Below the pieces are notes generated by a model, which was not told where the DNA came from, made no database searches, and was given only the letters and a program-made list of their open reading frames with translations. Positions 24,626-34,838 of a stretch of DNA of 64,000 nucleotides are shown here, one piece after another. Each line of letters begins with the position of its first letter. Within the stretch, counting starts at the first letter, position 1. This DNA comes from Flavobacteriaceae bacterium (GTDB taxonomy: Bacteria > Bacteroidota > Bacteroidia > Flavobacteriales > Flavobacteriaceae): positions 27,134 to 91,133 of the forward strand of contig JAHEKV010000002.1 of assembly GCA_024638165.1 (NCBI GenBank). The letters run 5' to 3'. The position numbers and the translations under genes were made by a program.

Positions 24626-25613
24626 AAAAATCAAAGTCTGCAAATTCTTTCCCTGCTTTCTCAAGCGTTTCAAAAACCTCGTCTGAAGTTTCTGCGCTCA
24701 CTAGGCTCATTCGCAATGGTTTGAAATTGGGTATTCCTTTGAAATAGTTGGTATAATGTCTTCGTGTTTCGTAAACCGCGAGCTTTTCACCTTTCCAGTC
24801 AATAGACATGCTGAGGTGTCTTCGAGCGGCTTCGACTCGTTCTTGCATCGTTGGCGGGTTGAGGTGTTTTCCCGTTTGCATGAAGTGTTTCACCTCTCTA
24901 AAAAACCAGGGGTATCCGATACTCGCTCGACCGATCATTGCCCCGTCTAAACCAAACTCATCTCGCATTTTAATGGCCGCTTCTGGGGTGTTAACGTCGC
25001 CATTACCAAAAACAGGAATGTGCATTCTCTGATTATTCTTTACCTCGGCGATAGGCCCCCAATCTGCAACGCCCTTATACATTTGAACTCGAGTTCTGCC
25101 ATGAATAGAAATTGCCTTGATCCCCACATCTTGAAGTCGTTCTGCAACCTCAACAATTTTTATCGAATCACTGTCCCAGCCTAGTCGTGTTTTTACCGTA
25201 ACCGGAAGTTTTGTTCTTTTAACGATTTCTTCGGTTAATTTCACCATAAGTGGGATGTCTCTTAAAATACCTGCTCCAGCATTTTTGCACACCACTTTCT
25301 TTACTGGACATCCGAAATTAATGTCAATAATATCCGGATTCGACCGCTCAACAATGTCTACAGCTTCAAGCATCGAATCTAATTCAGCCCCAAAAATCTG
25401 AATTCCTACAGGCCGTTCTTTTTCATAAATATCTAGTTTGATCACTGATTTCGCAGCATCTCGAATAAGGCCTTCCGAAGAAATAAATTCAGTGTAAACC
25501 ACATCTGCTCCCTGTTCCTTACACAAGGCTCTGAATGGAGGGTCGCTCACGTCTTCCATTGGGGCAAGTAGCAATGGAAATTCAGGAAGTTCTATGTCTG
25601 CAATTTTCACCAA
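24612..25613 (-). CDS. dusB: tRNA-dihydrouridine synthase B
   Basis: A 333-residue FMN-dependent enzyme. The N-terminus has LLLAPMEDVSDPPFR (Dus signature), then YTEFISSEGL, DINFGCPVKKVVCKNAGAGIL with the catalytic Cys of the Dus family, and VKTRLGWD and SIHGRTRVQMYKG later in the barrel. It reduces uridines in the tRNA D loop to dihydrouridine using NADPH. Length and motif order are normal. It is divergent to lepA with promoters for both genes in the 77-base gap, and converges with the permease gene. Confidence 0.95.
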   Translation of the reverse strand: MVKIADIELPEFPLLLAPMEDVSDPPFRALCKEQGADVVYTEFISSEGLIRDAAKSVIKLDIYEKERPVGIQIFGAELDSMLEAVDIVERSNPDIIDINFGCPVKKVVCKNAGAGILRDIPLMVKLTEEIVKRTKLPVTVKTRLGWDSDSIKIVEVAERLQDVGIKAISIHGRTRVQMYKGVADWGPIAEVKNNQRMHIPVFGNGDVNTPEAAIKMRDEFGLDGAMIGRASIGYPWFFREVKHFMQTGKHLNPPTMQERVEAARRHLSMSIDWKGEKLAVYETRRHYTNYFKGIPNFKPLRMSLVSAETSDEVFETLEKAGKEFADFDFSTIS

Positions 25614-25630
25614 ATCATACGATTTTATAG

Positions 25631-25638
25631 CAAAAATA
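25631..25638 (-). promoter_or_regulatory. -7 promoter element of dusB
   Basis: Minus-strand TATTTTTG, exact TAnnTTTG match, 17 bases before the dusB start codon. Confidence 0.55.
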
Positions 25639-25644
25639 ATGGAT

Positions 25645-25652
25645 TATCTTTG
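25645..25652 (+). promoter_or_regulatory. -7 promoter element of lepA
   Basis: TATCTTTG, exact TAnnTTTG match, 38 bases before the lepA ATG and back to back with the dusB element. Confidence 0.55.
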
Positions 25653-25690
25653 CTTGCCTGCAAATCATTATCTGCAGCTCTGCTTTGGCT

Positions 25691-27487
25691 ATGAAAAACA
25701 TTCGAAATTTTTGCATCATCGCTCACATTGACCACGGTAAAAGTACCTTGGCTGACCGACTGTTAGATTTTACTGGTTCTGTTACTGATAGAGAAAAACA
25801 AGACCAGCTTCTTGACAATATGGATCTTGAGAGGGAGCGCGGTATTACGATTAAAAGTCACGCCATTCAGATGAATTATACCTACGAAGGTGAAGAGTAT
25901 GTATTTAATCTAATCGATACTCCCGGCCACGTAGACTTCTCCTACGAAGTGTCGAGATCGATTGCCGCTTGTGAAGGGGCTTTGCTTATCGTAGACGCAG
26001 CACAAAGTATTCAGGCGCAAACCATTTCAAATTTATACTTAGCCCTTGAAAACGACCTAGAGATTATTCCGGTCTTAAATAAGGTCGACTTGCCAAGCGC
26101 TAATCCTGAAGAGGTAACCGATGATATCGTAAATCTCCTTGGGTGCGACCCTTCAGAGGTAATACCCGCAAGTGCTAAAACAGGGTTAGGAATCGAGGAT
26201 ATTTTAAAAGCCATCATTGAGAGAGTTCCCGCTCCACAGGGCGATCCCGAAGAGCCTTTGCAGGCACTTGTTTTTGATTCAGTTTACAATCCTTTCAGAG
26301 GTGTTGAAACCTATTTCAGAATTCTTAATGGTTCGATTAAAAAAGGAGACCGTATCACCTTTATGGCAACGGGGAAAAACTATTTCGCCGATGAAATTGG
26401 AACGCTTAAATTAAAGCAAGAACCAAAGAAAGAGGTTCATACAGGGGATGTAGGGTATCTAATCACAGGAATCAAAGATGCCCGGGAAGTAAAAGTGGGC
26501 GACACGATTACTTTAACAGACAGAAAATCTACCTCAGCCATCGAAGGTTTTGAAGAGGTAAAGCCAATGGTTTTTGCAGGTATCTATCCGGTAGATACTG
26601 AAGATTATGAGGAGCTCAGGGCTTCAATGGAAAAGCTTCAGTTAAATGATGCTTCTCTGGTTTTCGCCCCAGAAAGTTCTGCAGCACTAGGATTTGGTTT
26701 TCGTTGTGGGTTCTTAGGAATGCTTCACATGGAAATCATTCAAGAGCGACTAGAGCGTGAGTTTGACATGACGGTAATTACAACCGTTCCCAACGTAAGT
26801 TATCACGCCTTCAACAAGAAAAACCCTGAACAGGTAATTATCGTAAACAATCCTTCAGATCTTCCAGACCCTTCTGGATTAGATCGAGTAGAAGAGCCCT
26901 ACATTAAAGCTTCTATTATCACTAAATCAGACTTTGTGGGTAATGTGATGTCTCTTTGTATTGAGAAGAGAGGGAATATTACGAATCAAACTTACCTGAC
27001 TCCCGAAAGAGTTGAGCTTAGTTTTGATTTACCCCTGGCCGAAATCGTATTTGATTTTTACGATCGTTTGAAGACCATTTCTAAAGGTTACGCCTCTTTC
27101 GATTATAGCCCGATCGGGATGCGAGAATCTAAGCTAGTTCGTGTAGATATTCTCTTAAACGCTCAACCCGTCGACGCTTTATCTGCGCTGGTTCACTTTG
27201 ACAATGCACATACCATCGGTAAAAAAATGTGCGAAAAGCTGAAAGAACTCATCCCAAGACAACAGTTCGATATTCCTATTCAGGCAGCGATCGGAGCAAA
27301 AGTCATCTCTCGAGAAACTATCAAGGCATTACGTAAAGATGTGACAGCCAAGTGTTACGGAGGAGATATTTCTCGTAAACGAAAACTTCTTGAAAAACAG
27401 AAAAAAGGAAAGAAGCGTATGCGTCAAATCGGAAATGTTGAAATCCCACAGCAAGCATTTATGGCGGTGTTAAAACTAAATGACTAA
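25691..27487 (+). CDS. lepA: Elongation factor 4 (LepA)
   Basis: A 598-residue translational GTPase of full length. G motifs: AHIDHGKST (G1, about 11-19), RGITI (G2), DTPGH (G3), NKVD (G4) and SAK (G5). The LepA-specific C-terminal end [25 protein letters not shown] is present. It acts on stalled ribosomes by back-translocation. The ATG at 25691 is chosen; an upstream in-frame TTG two codons earlier is possible but unlikely. It is transcribed alone from the TATCTTTG promoter at 25645. Confidence 0.97.
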   Translation: MKNIRNFCIIAHIDHGKSTLADRLLDFTGSVTDREKQDQLLDNMDLERERGITIKSHAIQMNYTYEGEEYVFNLIDTPGHVDFSYEVSRSIAACEGALLIVDAAQSIQAQTISNLYLALENDLEIIPVLNKVDLPSANPEEVTDDIVNLLGCDPSEVIPASAKTGLGIEDILKAIIERVPAPQGDPEEPLQALVFDSVYNPFRGVETYFRILNGSIKKGDRITFMATGKNYFADEIGTLKLKQEPKKEVHTGDVGYLITGIKDAREVKVGDTITLTDRKSTSAIEGFEEVKPMVFAGIYPVDTEDYEELRASMEKLQLNDASLVFAPESSAALGFGFRCGFLGMLHMEIIQERLEREFDMTVITTVPNVSYHAFNKKNPEQVIIVNNPSDLPDPSGLDRVEEPYIKASIITKSDFVGNVMSLCIEKRGNITNQTYLTPERVELSFDLPLAEIVFDFYDRLKTISKGYASFDYSPIGMRESKLVRVDILLNAQPVDALSALVHFDNAHTIGKKMCEKLKELIPRQQFDIPIQAAIGAKVISRETIKALRKDVTAKCYGGDISRKRKLLEKQKKGKKRMRQIGNVEIPQQAFMAVLKLND

Positions 27488-27527
27488 GTATAGAATTTAG
27501 TATCTTCTAGGCCCTTAAAAACGGGCT

Positions 27528-28397
27528 ATGAATCAAAGCTTACACCAGTACAACCCCTTTAAACGAATGCTCTTTGGCTTTGCCTTTTCGCCGAGTCTTG
27601 AGAGTAATTTGCATGAGGTAGTGCGACTCGCTGAGTTTTTTGATTCTGAACTCATTCTGCTGCATGTAGGTGAAAAAACTAAGGAAAAGCAGGAAAAGAT
27701 AAACTCAATTGTAGCTGCAACCGCTGCACCATCAAGGGTTGGTGAATATCATTGGATACCCGGTGACCCCTACACCACTCTTTTAGATTCTACCGAAAGT
27801 TTATCTATTGATCTTTTGGTCTTAGGAGCTATGCAACATGAGTCGCTCTTTCGATTTTATGTAGGTTCGGTCGCACGTAAACTTACCCGATCGGTTAAGT
27901 GTTCGGTATTACTACTGATCAAACCTGCCATAGAGCGTGTTGCTTGTAAACATGTTGTTGTTAGTGGCTTCAAAACAAGCACGCTTCCTAACACCCTTTT
28001 TCAGGCGTTCTATTCAGCCCGGTGTCTAGGTGCAAATAAGGCTACCATCGTAGAAGAAATCGCAAACAAATCGGTCAAAGTAAGTGTTGATGATGACCGA
28101 AGCCTTATTCGAAGCCTTAGAAAAAAACGAGTTTTAGAAGCCGAGGAGGATCGAAGAGTTGCGGAGCTTGTCGGCCAGCTTCCAGCGGCCCTTACCGATT
28201 CGATTAAGGTTCAAAAGCAGGCAATTTTCGGCAAAAGAGGTTATTCAATCGGTCATTATGCTGAGGTAACCCGAGCTGATCTTTTGGTGATGGACGCTCC
28301 CGTCAAAACCTCTCTTTTAAGCCGAATCATAACACGAGACATTGAATTCATTTTGTCTGATCTACCGTCAGACTTATTGATCTGTAGAGCAAAATGA
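27528..28397 (+). CDS. Universal stress protein-like protein
   Basis: A 289-residue soluble protein with an N-terminal Usp domain (about 12-140): RMLFGFAFSPSLESNLHEVVRLAEFFDSELILLHV at the start and the family's end motif LLVLGAMQHESLFRFYVGSVARKLTRSVKCSVLLL. The second glycine of the usual nucleotide loop is missing. A second, more diverged half (about 145-289) may be another Usp repeat. It overlaps the SulP transporter gene by four bases (ATGA), so the two proteins are made together; it may regulate or sense for the transporter. That link is inferred from the overlap. Confidence 0.8.
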   Translation: MNQSLHQYNPFKRMLFGFAFSPSLESNLHEVVRLAEFFDSELILLHVGEKTKEKQEKINSIVAATAAPSRVGEYHWIPGDPYTTLLDSTESLSIDLLVLGAMQHESLFRFYVGSVARKLTRSVKCSVLLLIKPAIERVACKHVVVSGFKTSTLPNTLFQAFYSARCLGANKATIVEEIANKSVKVSVDDDRSLIRSLRKKRVLEAEEDRRVAELVGQLPAALTDSIKVQKQAIFGKRGYSIGHYAEVTRADLLVMDAPVKTSLLSRIITRDIEFILSDLPSDLLICRAK

Positions 28398-30628
28398 CAA
28401 GAAACCAATTCATATCATCCTTACCTAAAAACCTTTTCGCAGGGTTTGTAGTGTCTCTTATTGCCTTGCCTTTAGGTTTAAGTCTAGCTGTAGCAAGCGG
28501 AATGCCGGCCACCGCAGGTATTGTATCTGCAGTTGTAGGAGGTGTCGTAGTTGCGCTTCTGGGCGGGTCTTATGTTACCATCTCTGGGCCCGGATATAGT
28601 CTGGTAGTAGTACTTCTTACCGCAGTTACCACCTTAGGTGGGGGCGATCTTTTTCTAGGCTATACCCATACCCTTGCGGCAATTACGATTGCTGGCGTTC
28701 TCATCACCCTATTAGGGGTTTTACGAATGGGAAAACTAGCAGAGTTTTTTCCTGCCTCTGCCATTGAAGGGATGCTAGCTGCTATTGGCCTTAGCCTGCT
28801 GGTAAAACAGTTCCCCATTATGCTGGGGCTTGAAGCCGGGGACGGAAACCCTCTAATTAAATTATTCAAACTCCCCTTAGTCTTTGCTGAATTTGTTCAG
28901 TCTGCACCTGAATCGGCATCGACACTAGCTGCTGGGTTGTTGGGAATCGTTTCTCTGGTTATTCTACTGTTCAATTCATCTATTCGAAACCGATATTATC
29001 AACAAATTCCCTCTCCTATGTGGGTGATTCTCTTGGCGGTTGGCTACAGTTACTACTGTCAGCTAAGAGGGATAGAAAATCCGATTCGACCCGAACTCTT
29101 TATACAGCTTCCTGATTCGGTAGAAAGCATGATTTATCATCCGAACTTTGATTTAATCAATTCTTGGGGACTTTGGTCGGTGGCTATTACTATTGCGGTA
29201 ATCGGCAGTGTAGAATCTCTTTTATCCATTAAAGCGGTAGACAACCTAGATCCTCAAAGAAGAAGGTCTAACGCAAATAAAGATCTTCGGGCGCTTGGTG
29301 TTGCTACAGCGATTAGTGGGTTTTTCGGAGGGCTTAACGTGGTTACTGTGATTTCGAGAAGTTCAGTAAATGTTACCCAGCAAGCCAACAATCGGTCGTC
29401 GAACTTTTTTCATGGAGTTTTTCTGCTTTTGTTTATTCTATTCTTCAGCAAGCTTCTAAATCGGGTTCCACTTTCTGCGCTTGCTGCTATTTTGGTCTAT
29501 ACAGGGTATAAATTAGCCCACCCCCTCAAGTTAGTTGCAGCAGCAAAAGTTGGGAAAGAACAGCTGCTCATTCTTGTAGCAACCTCTCTTATTACTTTAA
29601 GCGCCAATATTATAACAGGAATTCTTCTCGGTACTCTAATCACCCTACTATCTCATTTTATTATCACGAGAAGGCCGTTGCTTTTTTTATTGCATCTCTT
29701 TCAACCCAACGTTCTTGCATTTAAAGAGAAGGATACCGACTCTTACTATGTTAGTGTTAAATACTTTTGTTCGTTCTTAAATCTCTTTAAACTCAAGTCA
29801 AAACTAGATGCTATCGGTTCAACAAAAACGGTTGTTATTGATTTTTCGCTCTGTGAATTCGTAGACCACAGCGCCATGCAAACCGTTGAGAATTATATTG
29901 CCTCCTTTGAGAAAAAAGGAGGTAAGGTTTCAACTATTGGGCTTGATCTTCACGGCGCGAGTTCTTCTCACCCCTTTGCCGTTAGAAATCTGGCAACAGA
30001 AAATACGCTTGGTTCTATAGAAAAACTGTTTAGCCGCAGACAAGAGAACCTGTCTAAAATGTCGAAAGAATACGGTTGGAAATACTGTGCTAAAAACCAG
30101 CCCATAGACCCTTCTTTGTATCAGTTTCTGTTTTTTGAAACCAAACCTATTGTTCAGATTTACAATACTCTTGTTGATCCTACATCCAACGGGGTGGTAC
30201 AAGACATCGTTTTCAATGAAGGAGAATTTATTGCTCGCGAATCGGCCAGAGTAACTGCACTTACCATTAAGCTAGAAAACAGCATACCTTCTTTCTTATT
30301 AGATAAAGAAGGTTTATTAGACCGACTAAATGCAATTGCAGGGTTTGGGGATTTAACCGTCGAGGGTCATAACTATTTTAATCGCAAATTTCACCTGAGT
30401 GGATCTCAACCTGATAAAATTAGAAGTCTCTTTAGTAAAGAGCTTATTTTCTTAATCGAGAGTAGTCCTATATACCTTATCGAGTCTAGCGGTAGTGAAC
30501 TGCTCATACTTAAAAAAGACCGACTACTGAGCCCAACAGAAGTAAAGGCTTTGGTTTATTTCGGGCGTGAACTATTAGAAACACTAGCATGCAACTCCAT
30601 ATCATCGAATCGGGAAATTTCAAACTAG
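28394..30628 (+). CDS. SulP-family anion transporter with STAS domain and extra C-terminal region
   Basis: A 744-residue transporter. Residues about 10-430 hold the SulP membrane domain with FAGFVVSLIALPLGLSLAVASGMPATAGIVSAVVGG at the start. A STAS-like domain (about 447-521) includes TKTVVIDFSLCEFVDHSAMQTVENY. About 220 residues follow, far beyond a normal SulP end, with mixed alpha/beta content. SulP proteins carry bicarbonate, sulfate or other anions by proton or sodium symport. No sulfur-assimilation gene is near, so bicarbonate or another anion is as likely as sulfate. It is coupled to the Usp-like gene upstream and overlaps the MBL gene downstream by 40 bases. Confidence 0.88.
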   Translation: MTRNQFISSLPKNLFAGFVVSLIALPLGLSLAVASGMPATAGIVSAVVGGVVVALLGGSYVTISGPGYSLVVVLLTAVTTLGGGDLFLGYTHTLAAITIAGVLITLLGVLRMGKLAEFFPASAIEGMLAAIGLSLLVKQFPIMLGLEAGDGNPLIKLFKLPLVFAEFVQSAPESASTLAAGLLGIVSLVILLFNSSIRNRYYQQIPSPMWVILLAVGYSYYCQLRGIENPIRPELFIQLPDSVESMIYHPNFDLINSWGLWSVAITIAVIGSVESLLSIKAVDNLDPQRRRSNANKDLRALGVATAISGFFGGLNVVTVISRSSVNVTQQANNRSSNFFHGVFLLLFILFFSKLLNRVPLSALAAILVYTGYKLAHPLKLVAAAKVGKEQLLILVATSLITLSANIITGILLGTLITLLSHFIITRRPLLFLLHLFQPNVLAFKEKDTDSYYVSVKYFCSFLNLFKLKSKLDAIGSTKTVVIDFSLCEFVDHSAMQTVENYIASFEKKGGKVSTIGLDLHGASSSHPFAVRNLATENTLGSIEKLFSRRQENLSKMSKEYGWKYCAKNQPIDPSLYQFLFFETKPIVQIYNTLVDPTSNGVVQDIVFNEGEFIARESARVTALTIKLENSIPSFLLDKEGLLDRLNAIAGFGDLTVEGHNYFNRKFHLSGSQPDKIRSLFSKELIFLIESSPIYLIESSGSELLILKKDRLLSPTEVKALVYFGRELLETLACNSISSNREISN

Positions 30629-31425
30629 ACGGAGGGGCTATGTTTGGGGTTGTTCCCAAAAGCCTTTGGCAAAGAACTAATCCGGCAGACAACAACAATC
30701 AAATTGACCTCGCTGCTCGATGCTTGCTTGTTGAAACAAGCGATCAATTAATTCTGGTAGATACCGGAATGGGGGACAAACAAAGTGAAAAATTCTTTTC
30801 ACACTACGGGTTGTGGGGTGATCATAGTCTTGAAAAAAGCCTCCTTGAAAAAGGATTTCACCCTGACCAAATCACCGATGTCCTTCTTACACACCTTCAT
30901 TTTGATCATGTTGGAGGAGCTGTATTTCGAACACCTAAGGGTGAACTTAAGCCGCGTTTTAAAAATGCCAATTATTGGACCTCTGAAGAACACTGGAACT
31001 GGGCAATGAATCCTAACCTCAGAGAAAAAGCCTCCTTTCTAGAAGAGAACTTAATCCCTTTAAAAGAGTCTGGACAGCTTTGCTTTATAAATGCTAACAC
31101 GAGTTTTCCGTTCGAACTTAGATATTTTGATGGGCATACCGAAAAACAAGTGCTTCCTCTCATACCCTATCGTGGTAATAAAATATTCTTTACTGGAGAC
31201 CTAGTCGCCACTGCTGGGCACTTGCCAATTCCTTATGTGATGAGCTTTGATATGCGCCCACTTCTAACCTTAAAAGAGAAATCTAATTTCTTGGAAGAAG
31301 CCTTGAAAAACAATTATCTTTTGCTCTTCGAACACGATGCTCACAACGAGCTTATTTCTCTTAAAAGAACAGAGAAAGGAATTCGTTTAAATCAGTCCTT
31401 TCGATTCAATGAATATTTTGAATAA
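30589..31425 (+). CDS. MBL-fold metallo-hydrolase
   Basis: A 278-residue metallo-beta-lactamase-fold enzyme. The metal-binding motif THLHFDHVGG supplies His102, His104, Asp106 and His107. LVDTGMGD stands before it, and later ligands fit DGHTEKQVLP, FFTGDL (Asp) and FEHD. It resembles the AHL-lactonase/glyoxalase-II-like branch of hydrolases acting on small substrates; the natural substrate is unknown. The start lies 40 bases inside the SulP gene, so it is part of that transcript. It reads into the subtilase gene with the stop next to its ATG. Confidence 0.87.
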   Translation: MQLHIIESGNFKLDGGAMFGVVPKSLWQRTNPADNNNQIDLAARCLLVETSDQLILVDTGMGDKQSEKFFSHYGLWGDHSLEKSLLEKGFHPDQITDVLLTHLHFDHVGGAVFRTPKGELKPRFKNANYWTSEEHWNWAMNPNLREKASFLEENLIPLKESGQLCFINANTSFPFELRYFDGHTEKQVLPLIPYRGNKIFFTGDLVATAGHLPIPYVMSFDMRPLLTLKEKSNFLEEALKNNYLLLFEHDAHNELISLKRTEKGIRLNQSFRFNEYFE

Positions 31426-31426
31426 A

Positions 31427-33004
31427 ATGAAAAACACCTTTTGGCGATACTTTTTTGTCTTAACATCATCAGCCCTCTGGGTTGGTTGCTCTTCTACTAG
31501 AATTTTTAAGGATGAAACTCCTATTAAGGTATCCTCAATAACTGAGCGCAAAACCTTCAGCGACGAAGAGAAAAAACGTTGGTTTTTCTCAGACCCCCTC
31601 TTAGACACCTTGCCTGGAATTTCCTTTGAAAAAACTAAGGAGGTTGTTGGTAATCGTAAGACTTCAGAAGTGATCGTAGCTATCGTTGATTCAGGAGTAG
31701 ATATCAATCACCCTCTTTTCGAGGATAAGCTCTGGATAAACGAAGATGAAATCCCGGGCAACAATATCGACGACGACGACAACGGTTTTGTGGATGACGT
31801 TAATGGATATAATTTCCTGGGGGAGAGTTACTACGAGCAAATGGAGTACGTTAGAATGATCGCAAAAGAAATTGGTGAAGAGAAACAATTAAAAAGAGCG
31901 CGCATTATTCTAGAAAAAGAACTGCCAAAAGCAGAAGAAAACAAGAGACAATACAAGCGAATTTATGAGTTGGCCAAAACCGCTGTTGACACCCTGTCTG
32001 TTCTATTAAACGACGGTCAATTTAACTCTGAATCCCTTAGAAGGTTTACGCCTGAATCAGCATTTATTGCTCAGCAAAAAGCCTTGACTCTTCAATTTTT
32101 GAGTTATACTGATCGTGCTGATTTATTAATCAAAGACCTTTTTGAGGGCGTAACTTATTACACTGAACGGTCTGACTATAATCTGAATGTAAATCATGAG
32201 GGTAGAAAGGACGTTGGAGACGATCCTTACGATATTACTGATACCGATTACGGTAATGGAAACGTTATCAACCGCGTAATAGAAGAGTCACATGGAACCC
32301 ATGTGGCTGGAATTGTCTCTCAAATAGCTCCTTTTGCAAAGCTTATGGTTTTAAGAACCGTGCCTGCAGGCGATGAATATGATAAGGATGTTGCTCTAGC
32401 TATTCGATACGCGGCAGATAATGGTGCGAGAATTATTAACTGTAGTTTCGGAAAATCCTTTTCTCCCTATCGAAAATGGGTTGAAGAAGCTATTTCATAC
32501 GCTGAAGATAAAGGAGTGTTAATTGTACATGCAGCGGGTAATGAGTCTGAAGATTTAGACGTATTGAAAAACACAAATTATCCTGACGATCAGCCCAATT
32601 TTAATACCGAATTCGCTTCTAATTTTATTTCTGTTGGGGCGCTAGCCCCTTATTTCAACCAAGGATTAATTGCCGACTTCTCAAATTATGGGAAAGAAAA
32701 AGTCGATTTATTCGCGCCAGGAGAAGATGTTTACTCGAGTATGCCTAACGGTGTATTTGCCTATCAAGGGGGTACTTCGATGGCTGCACCTGTCGTTTCT
32801 GGAATAGCTGCGTGGGTCGCTGCCTATTTCCCAAAACACCAAGGATCTGATCTTAAGAAGATTCTAATGGATAGCAGTATTAGACTTCCTATCAACGTAT
32901 TAACTCCCGATAATGAAGAAATCAACTCTTTTGCTCGATTCAGTAAGTCTGGTGGTATTGTAAATTTGTATAACGCGTTATTATTAGCTCAAAATAGAAA
33001 CTAG
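31427..33004 (+). CDS. S8-family subtilisin-like serine protease, lipoprotein
   Basis: The start at 31427 gives a lipoprotein signal MKNTFWRYFFVLTSSALWVGC; an upstream ATG at 31409 would add six residues and overlap the MBL stop. The catalytic triad of the S8 family is clear: Asp in VAIVDSGVDINHP, His in SHGTHVAGI and Ser in GGTSMAAPVVSG. Between the Asp and His motifs lies an insertion of roughly 200 residues (about 100-290), with DDDDNGFVDD and a charged helical stretch; it is much longer than in subtilisin but is seen in Bacteroidota homologues. It is expected in the cell envelope. It is followed after one base by the M1 peptidase gene. Confidence 0.9.
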   Translation: MKNTFWRYFFVLTSSALWVGCSSTRIFKDETPIKVSSITERKTFSDEEKKRWFFSDPLLDTLPGISFEKTKEVVGNRKTSEVIVAIVDSGVDINHPLFEDKLWINEDEIPGNNIDDDDNGFVDDVNGYNFLGESYYEQMEYVRMIAKEIGEEKQLKRARIILEKELPKAEENKRQYKRIYELAKTAVDTLSVLLNDGQFNSESLRRFTPESAFIAQQKALTLQFLSYTDRADLLIKDLFEGVTYYTERSDYNLNVNHEGRKDVGDDPYDITDTDYGNGNVINRVIEESHGTHVAGIVSQIAPFAKLMVLRTVPAGDEYDKDVALAIRYAADNGARIINCSFGKSFSPYRKWVEEAISYAEDKGVLIVHAAGNESEDLDVLKNTNYPDDQPNFNTEFASNFISVGALAPYFNQGLIADFSNYGKEKVDLFAPGEDVYSSMPNGVFAYQGGTSMAAPVVSGIAAWVAAYFPKHQGSDLKKILMDSSIRLPINVLTPDNEEINSFARFSKSGGIVNLYNALLLAQNRN

Positions 33005-33005
33005 T

Positions 33006-34838
33006 ATGAAAAAACTTTTTGCTCTTCTTTTCAGTCTTTCATTTTTAGCCTCCGTGGCTCAAAAACAACCAGGATACTGGCAACAAGAAATAAGCTACCA
33101 AATGAATGTAGATGTGAATGTAGAAGATTACACCTACACAGGGACTTCAAAGGTGGTGTATACCAACAACTCTCCTGAAACCTTAGATCGTGTGTTTTTT
33201 CACTTGTATTTCAATGCATTTCAGCCGGGGAGTGATATGGATCATCGCTTACAATCGATAGCAGATCCAGATTCTAGAATGGTGGATGAAAATAAATTTA
33301 GTCGTATCGCCCAACTTTCTGATAATGAGAAAGGCTTTCTACACGTTTCTAATATGACTCAAAATGGAGAGGTAACGCTTGATATACAAGAGGAAGAAAC
33401 TATTTTAGTGGTTCATCTTAATGAGCCATTAAAACCAGGGAAGCAGACGATACTGGAATTCGACTTTCAAGGCCAAGTTCCTTTACAAATTCGTCGATCT
33501 GGAAGAAATAGTAAAGAAGGTGTTGCTTTATCTATGAGTCAGTGGTACCCGAAAATGGTTGAATATGACTTTGAAGGTTGGCACGCTTACCCCTATATCG
33601 CTAGAGAATTCCATGGTGTCTGGGGTGATTTCGATGTAACCCTACATATCGATAAATCTTACACTGTTGCCGCTAGTGGATACCTTCAAAATCCCGATGA
33701 AATCGGTCATGGCTATAGTGAAGCTGAACCTAAAATAAAGCGTAAACAAAAAAAACTCTCTTGGCATTTCATAGCTCCCAATGTTCACGACTTTATGTGG
33801 GCTGCTGACCCTGACTATGTTCACGATCAATTAATTACAGAAGATGATGTAACCCTACATTTCTTTTATAAAAACAACGAAGAGCTAGCAGCAAACTGGA
33901 AGGCATTACAACCTAAAACAGCTGATGCAATGAAATACTTCAATACGCATATAGGCCCTTACCCCTACAAACAATACAGTGTTATTCAAGGTGGTGATGG
34001 TGGTATGGAATATGCTATGGGAACATTAATTACTGGTGAAAGAAGTTTCTCTAGTCTAGTAGGAGTAATGGTTCATGAATTAGCTCACTCCTGGTTTCAA
34101 CATGTACTAGCTACTAACGAAGGAAAGCACGCTTGGATGGATGAAGGTTTTACTTCGTATATATCAAGCTGGTGTATGAATGAGATTATGGATCGTAAAA
34201 ACGAACAACCCTACTTATCAAGTTACAGGGGCTACTATAGTTTAGTAAAATCAGGTAATGAACAACCTTTAACCACTCACTCTGATCGATATAATTTCAA
34301 TTATACCTACAGTATTGGTGCTTACTCTAAAGGTTCGGTTTTTCTGTCTCAACTAGGTTATATTATCGGAGAAGAAGCACTAGCTCAAACCTTAAAGAAC
34401 TATTATTCAAACTTTAAATTTACCCACCCTACCCCAACAGATATTATTAGAACGGCTGAAAAAATAAGTGGAATGCATTTAGGTTGGTACCTACAAGATT
34501 GGACACAAACCATTAATACCATCGATTATGCGATTGATGAGGTTTCTTACAATGATCAAAATACCGTAGTTACTATAAATAGAAAGGGTTCAATGCCGAT
34601 GCCTTTAGATATTGTCGTAACTCTTAAAAATGGTAATCAATTAAACTATTATATCCCTTTGACTGAAATGCGTGGTGAAAAGAAATCAGAACAGATTACC
34701 GTTTTAACAGATTGGAGCTGGGCTAAACCTTCTTATTCTTTCACTTTAGAAGGTCTTGATATTGATAAAATAGAAATCGATCCAACAGGCCGCATGGCAG
34801 ATATTGATAAGAAAAATAATGTCTACCAAGCTCCCTAA
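33006..34838 (+). CDS. Secreted M1-family metallopeptidase (aminopeptidase)
   Basis: A 610-residue protein with a signal peptide (ending SFLASVAQ). The gluzincin zinc site is complete: HELAHSWFQH (the HExxH motif) and, 18 residues further, the Glu of MDEGFTSY. The exopeptidase motif expected ahead of it appears as GGDGGMEYAMGT, close to the usual GxMEN form. It would release N-terminal residues from peptides in the periplasm or outside. It forms an envelope proteolysis pair with the subtilase gene just upstream. From here on, base composition becomes visibly richer in A and T. Confidence 0.92.
   Translation: MKKLFALLFSLSFLASVAQKQPGYWQQEISYQMNVDVNVEDYTYTGTSKVVYTNNSPETLDRVFFHLYFNAFQPGSDMDHRLQSIADPDSRMVDENKFSRIAQLSDNEKGFLHVSNMTQNGEVTLDIQEEETILVVHLNEPLKPGKQTILEFDFQGQVPLQIRRSGRNSKEGVALSMSQWYPKMVEYDFEGWHAYPYIAREFHGVWGDFDVTLHIDKSYTVAASGYLQNPDEIGHGYSEAEPKIKRKQKKLSWHFIAPNVHDFMWAADPDYVHDQLITEDDVTLHFFYKNNEELAANWKALQPKTADAMKYFNTHIGPYPYKQYSVIQGGDGGMEYAMGTLITGERSFSSLVGVMVHELAHSWFQHVLATNEGKHAWMDEGFTSYISSWCMNEIMDRKNEQPYLSSYRGYYSLVKSGNEQPLTTHSDRYNFNYTYSIGAYSKGSVFLSQLGYIIGEEALAQTLKNYYSNFKFTHPTPTDIIRTAEKISGMHLGWYLQDWTQTINTIDYAIDEVSYNDQNTVVTINRKGSMPMPLDIVVTLKNGNQLNYYIPLTEMRGEKKSEQITVLTDWSWAKPSYSFTLEGLDIDKIEIDPTGRMADIDKKNNVYQAP

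Noticed and set aside
27488-27530. Terminator between lepA and the Usp-like gene
   Set aside because: A weak GCCC/GGGC stem is present, but it is short, has no T-tract and runs into the next start codon, so it was not listed.
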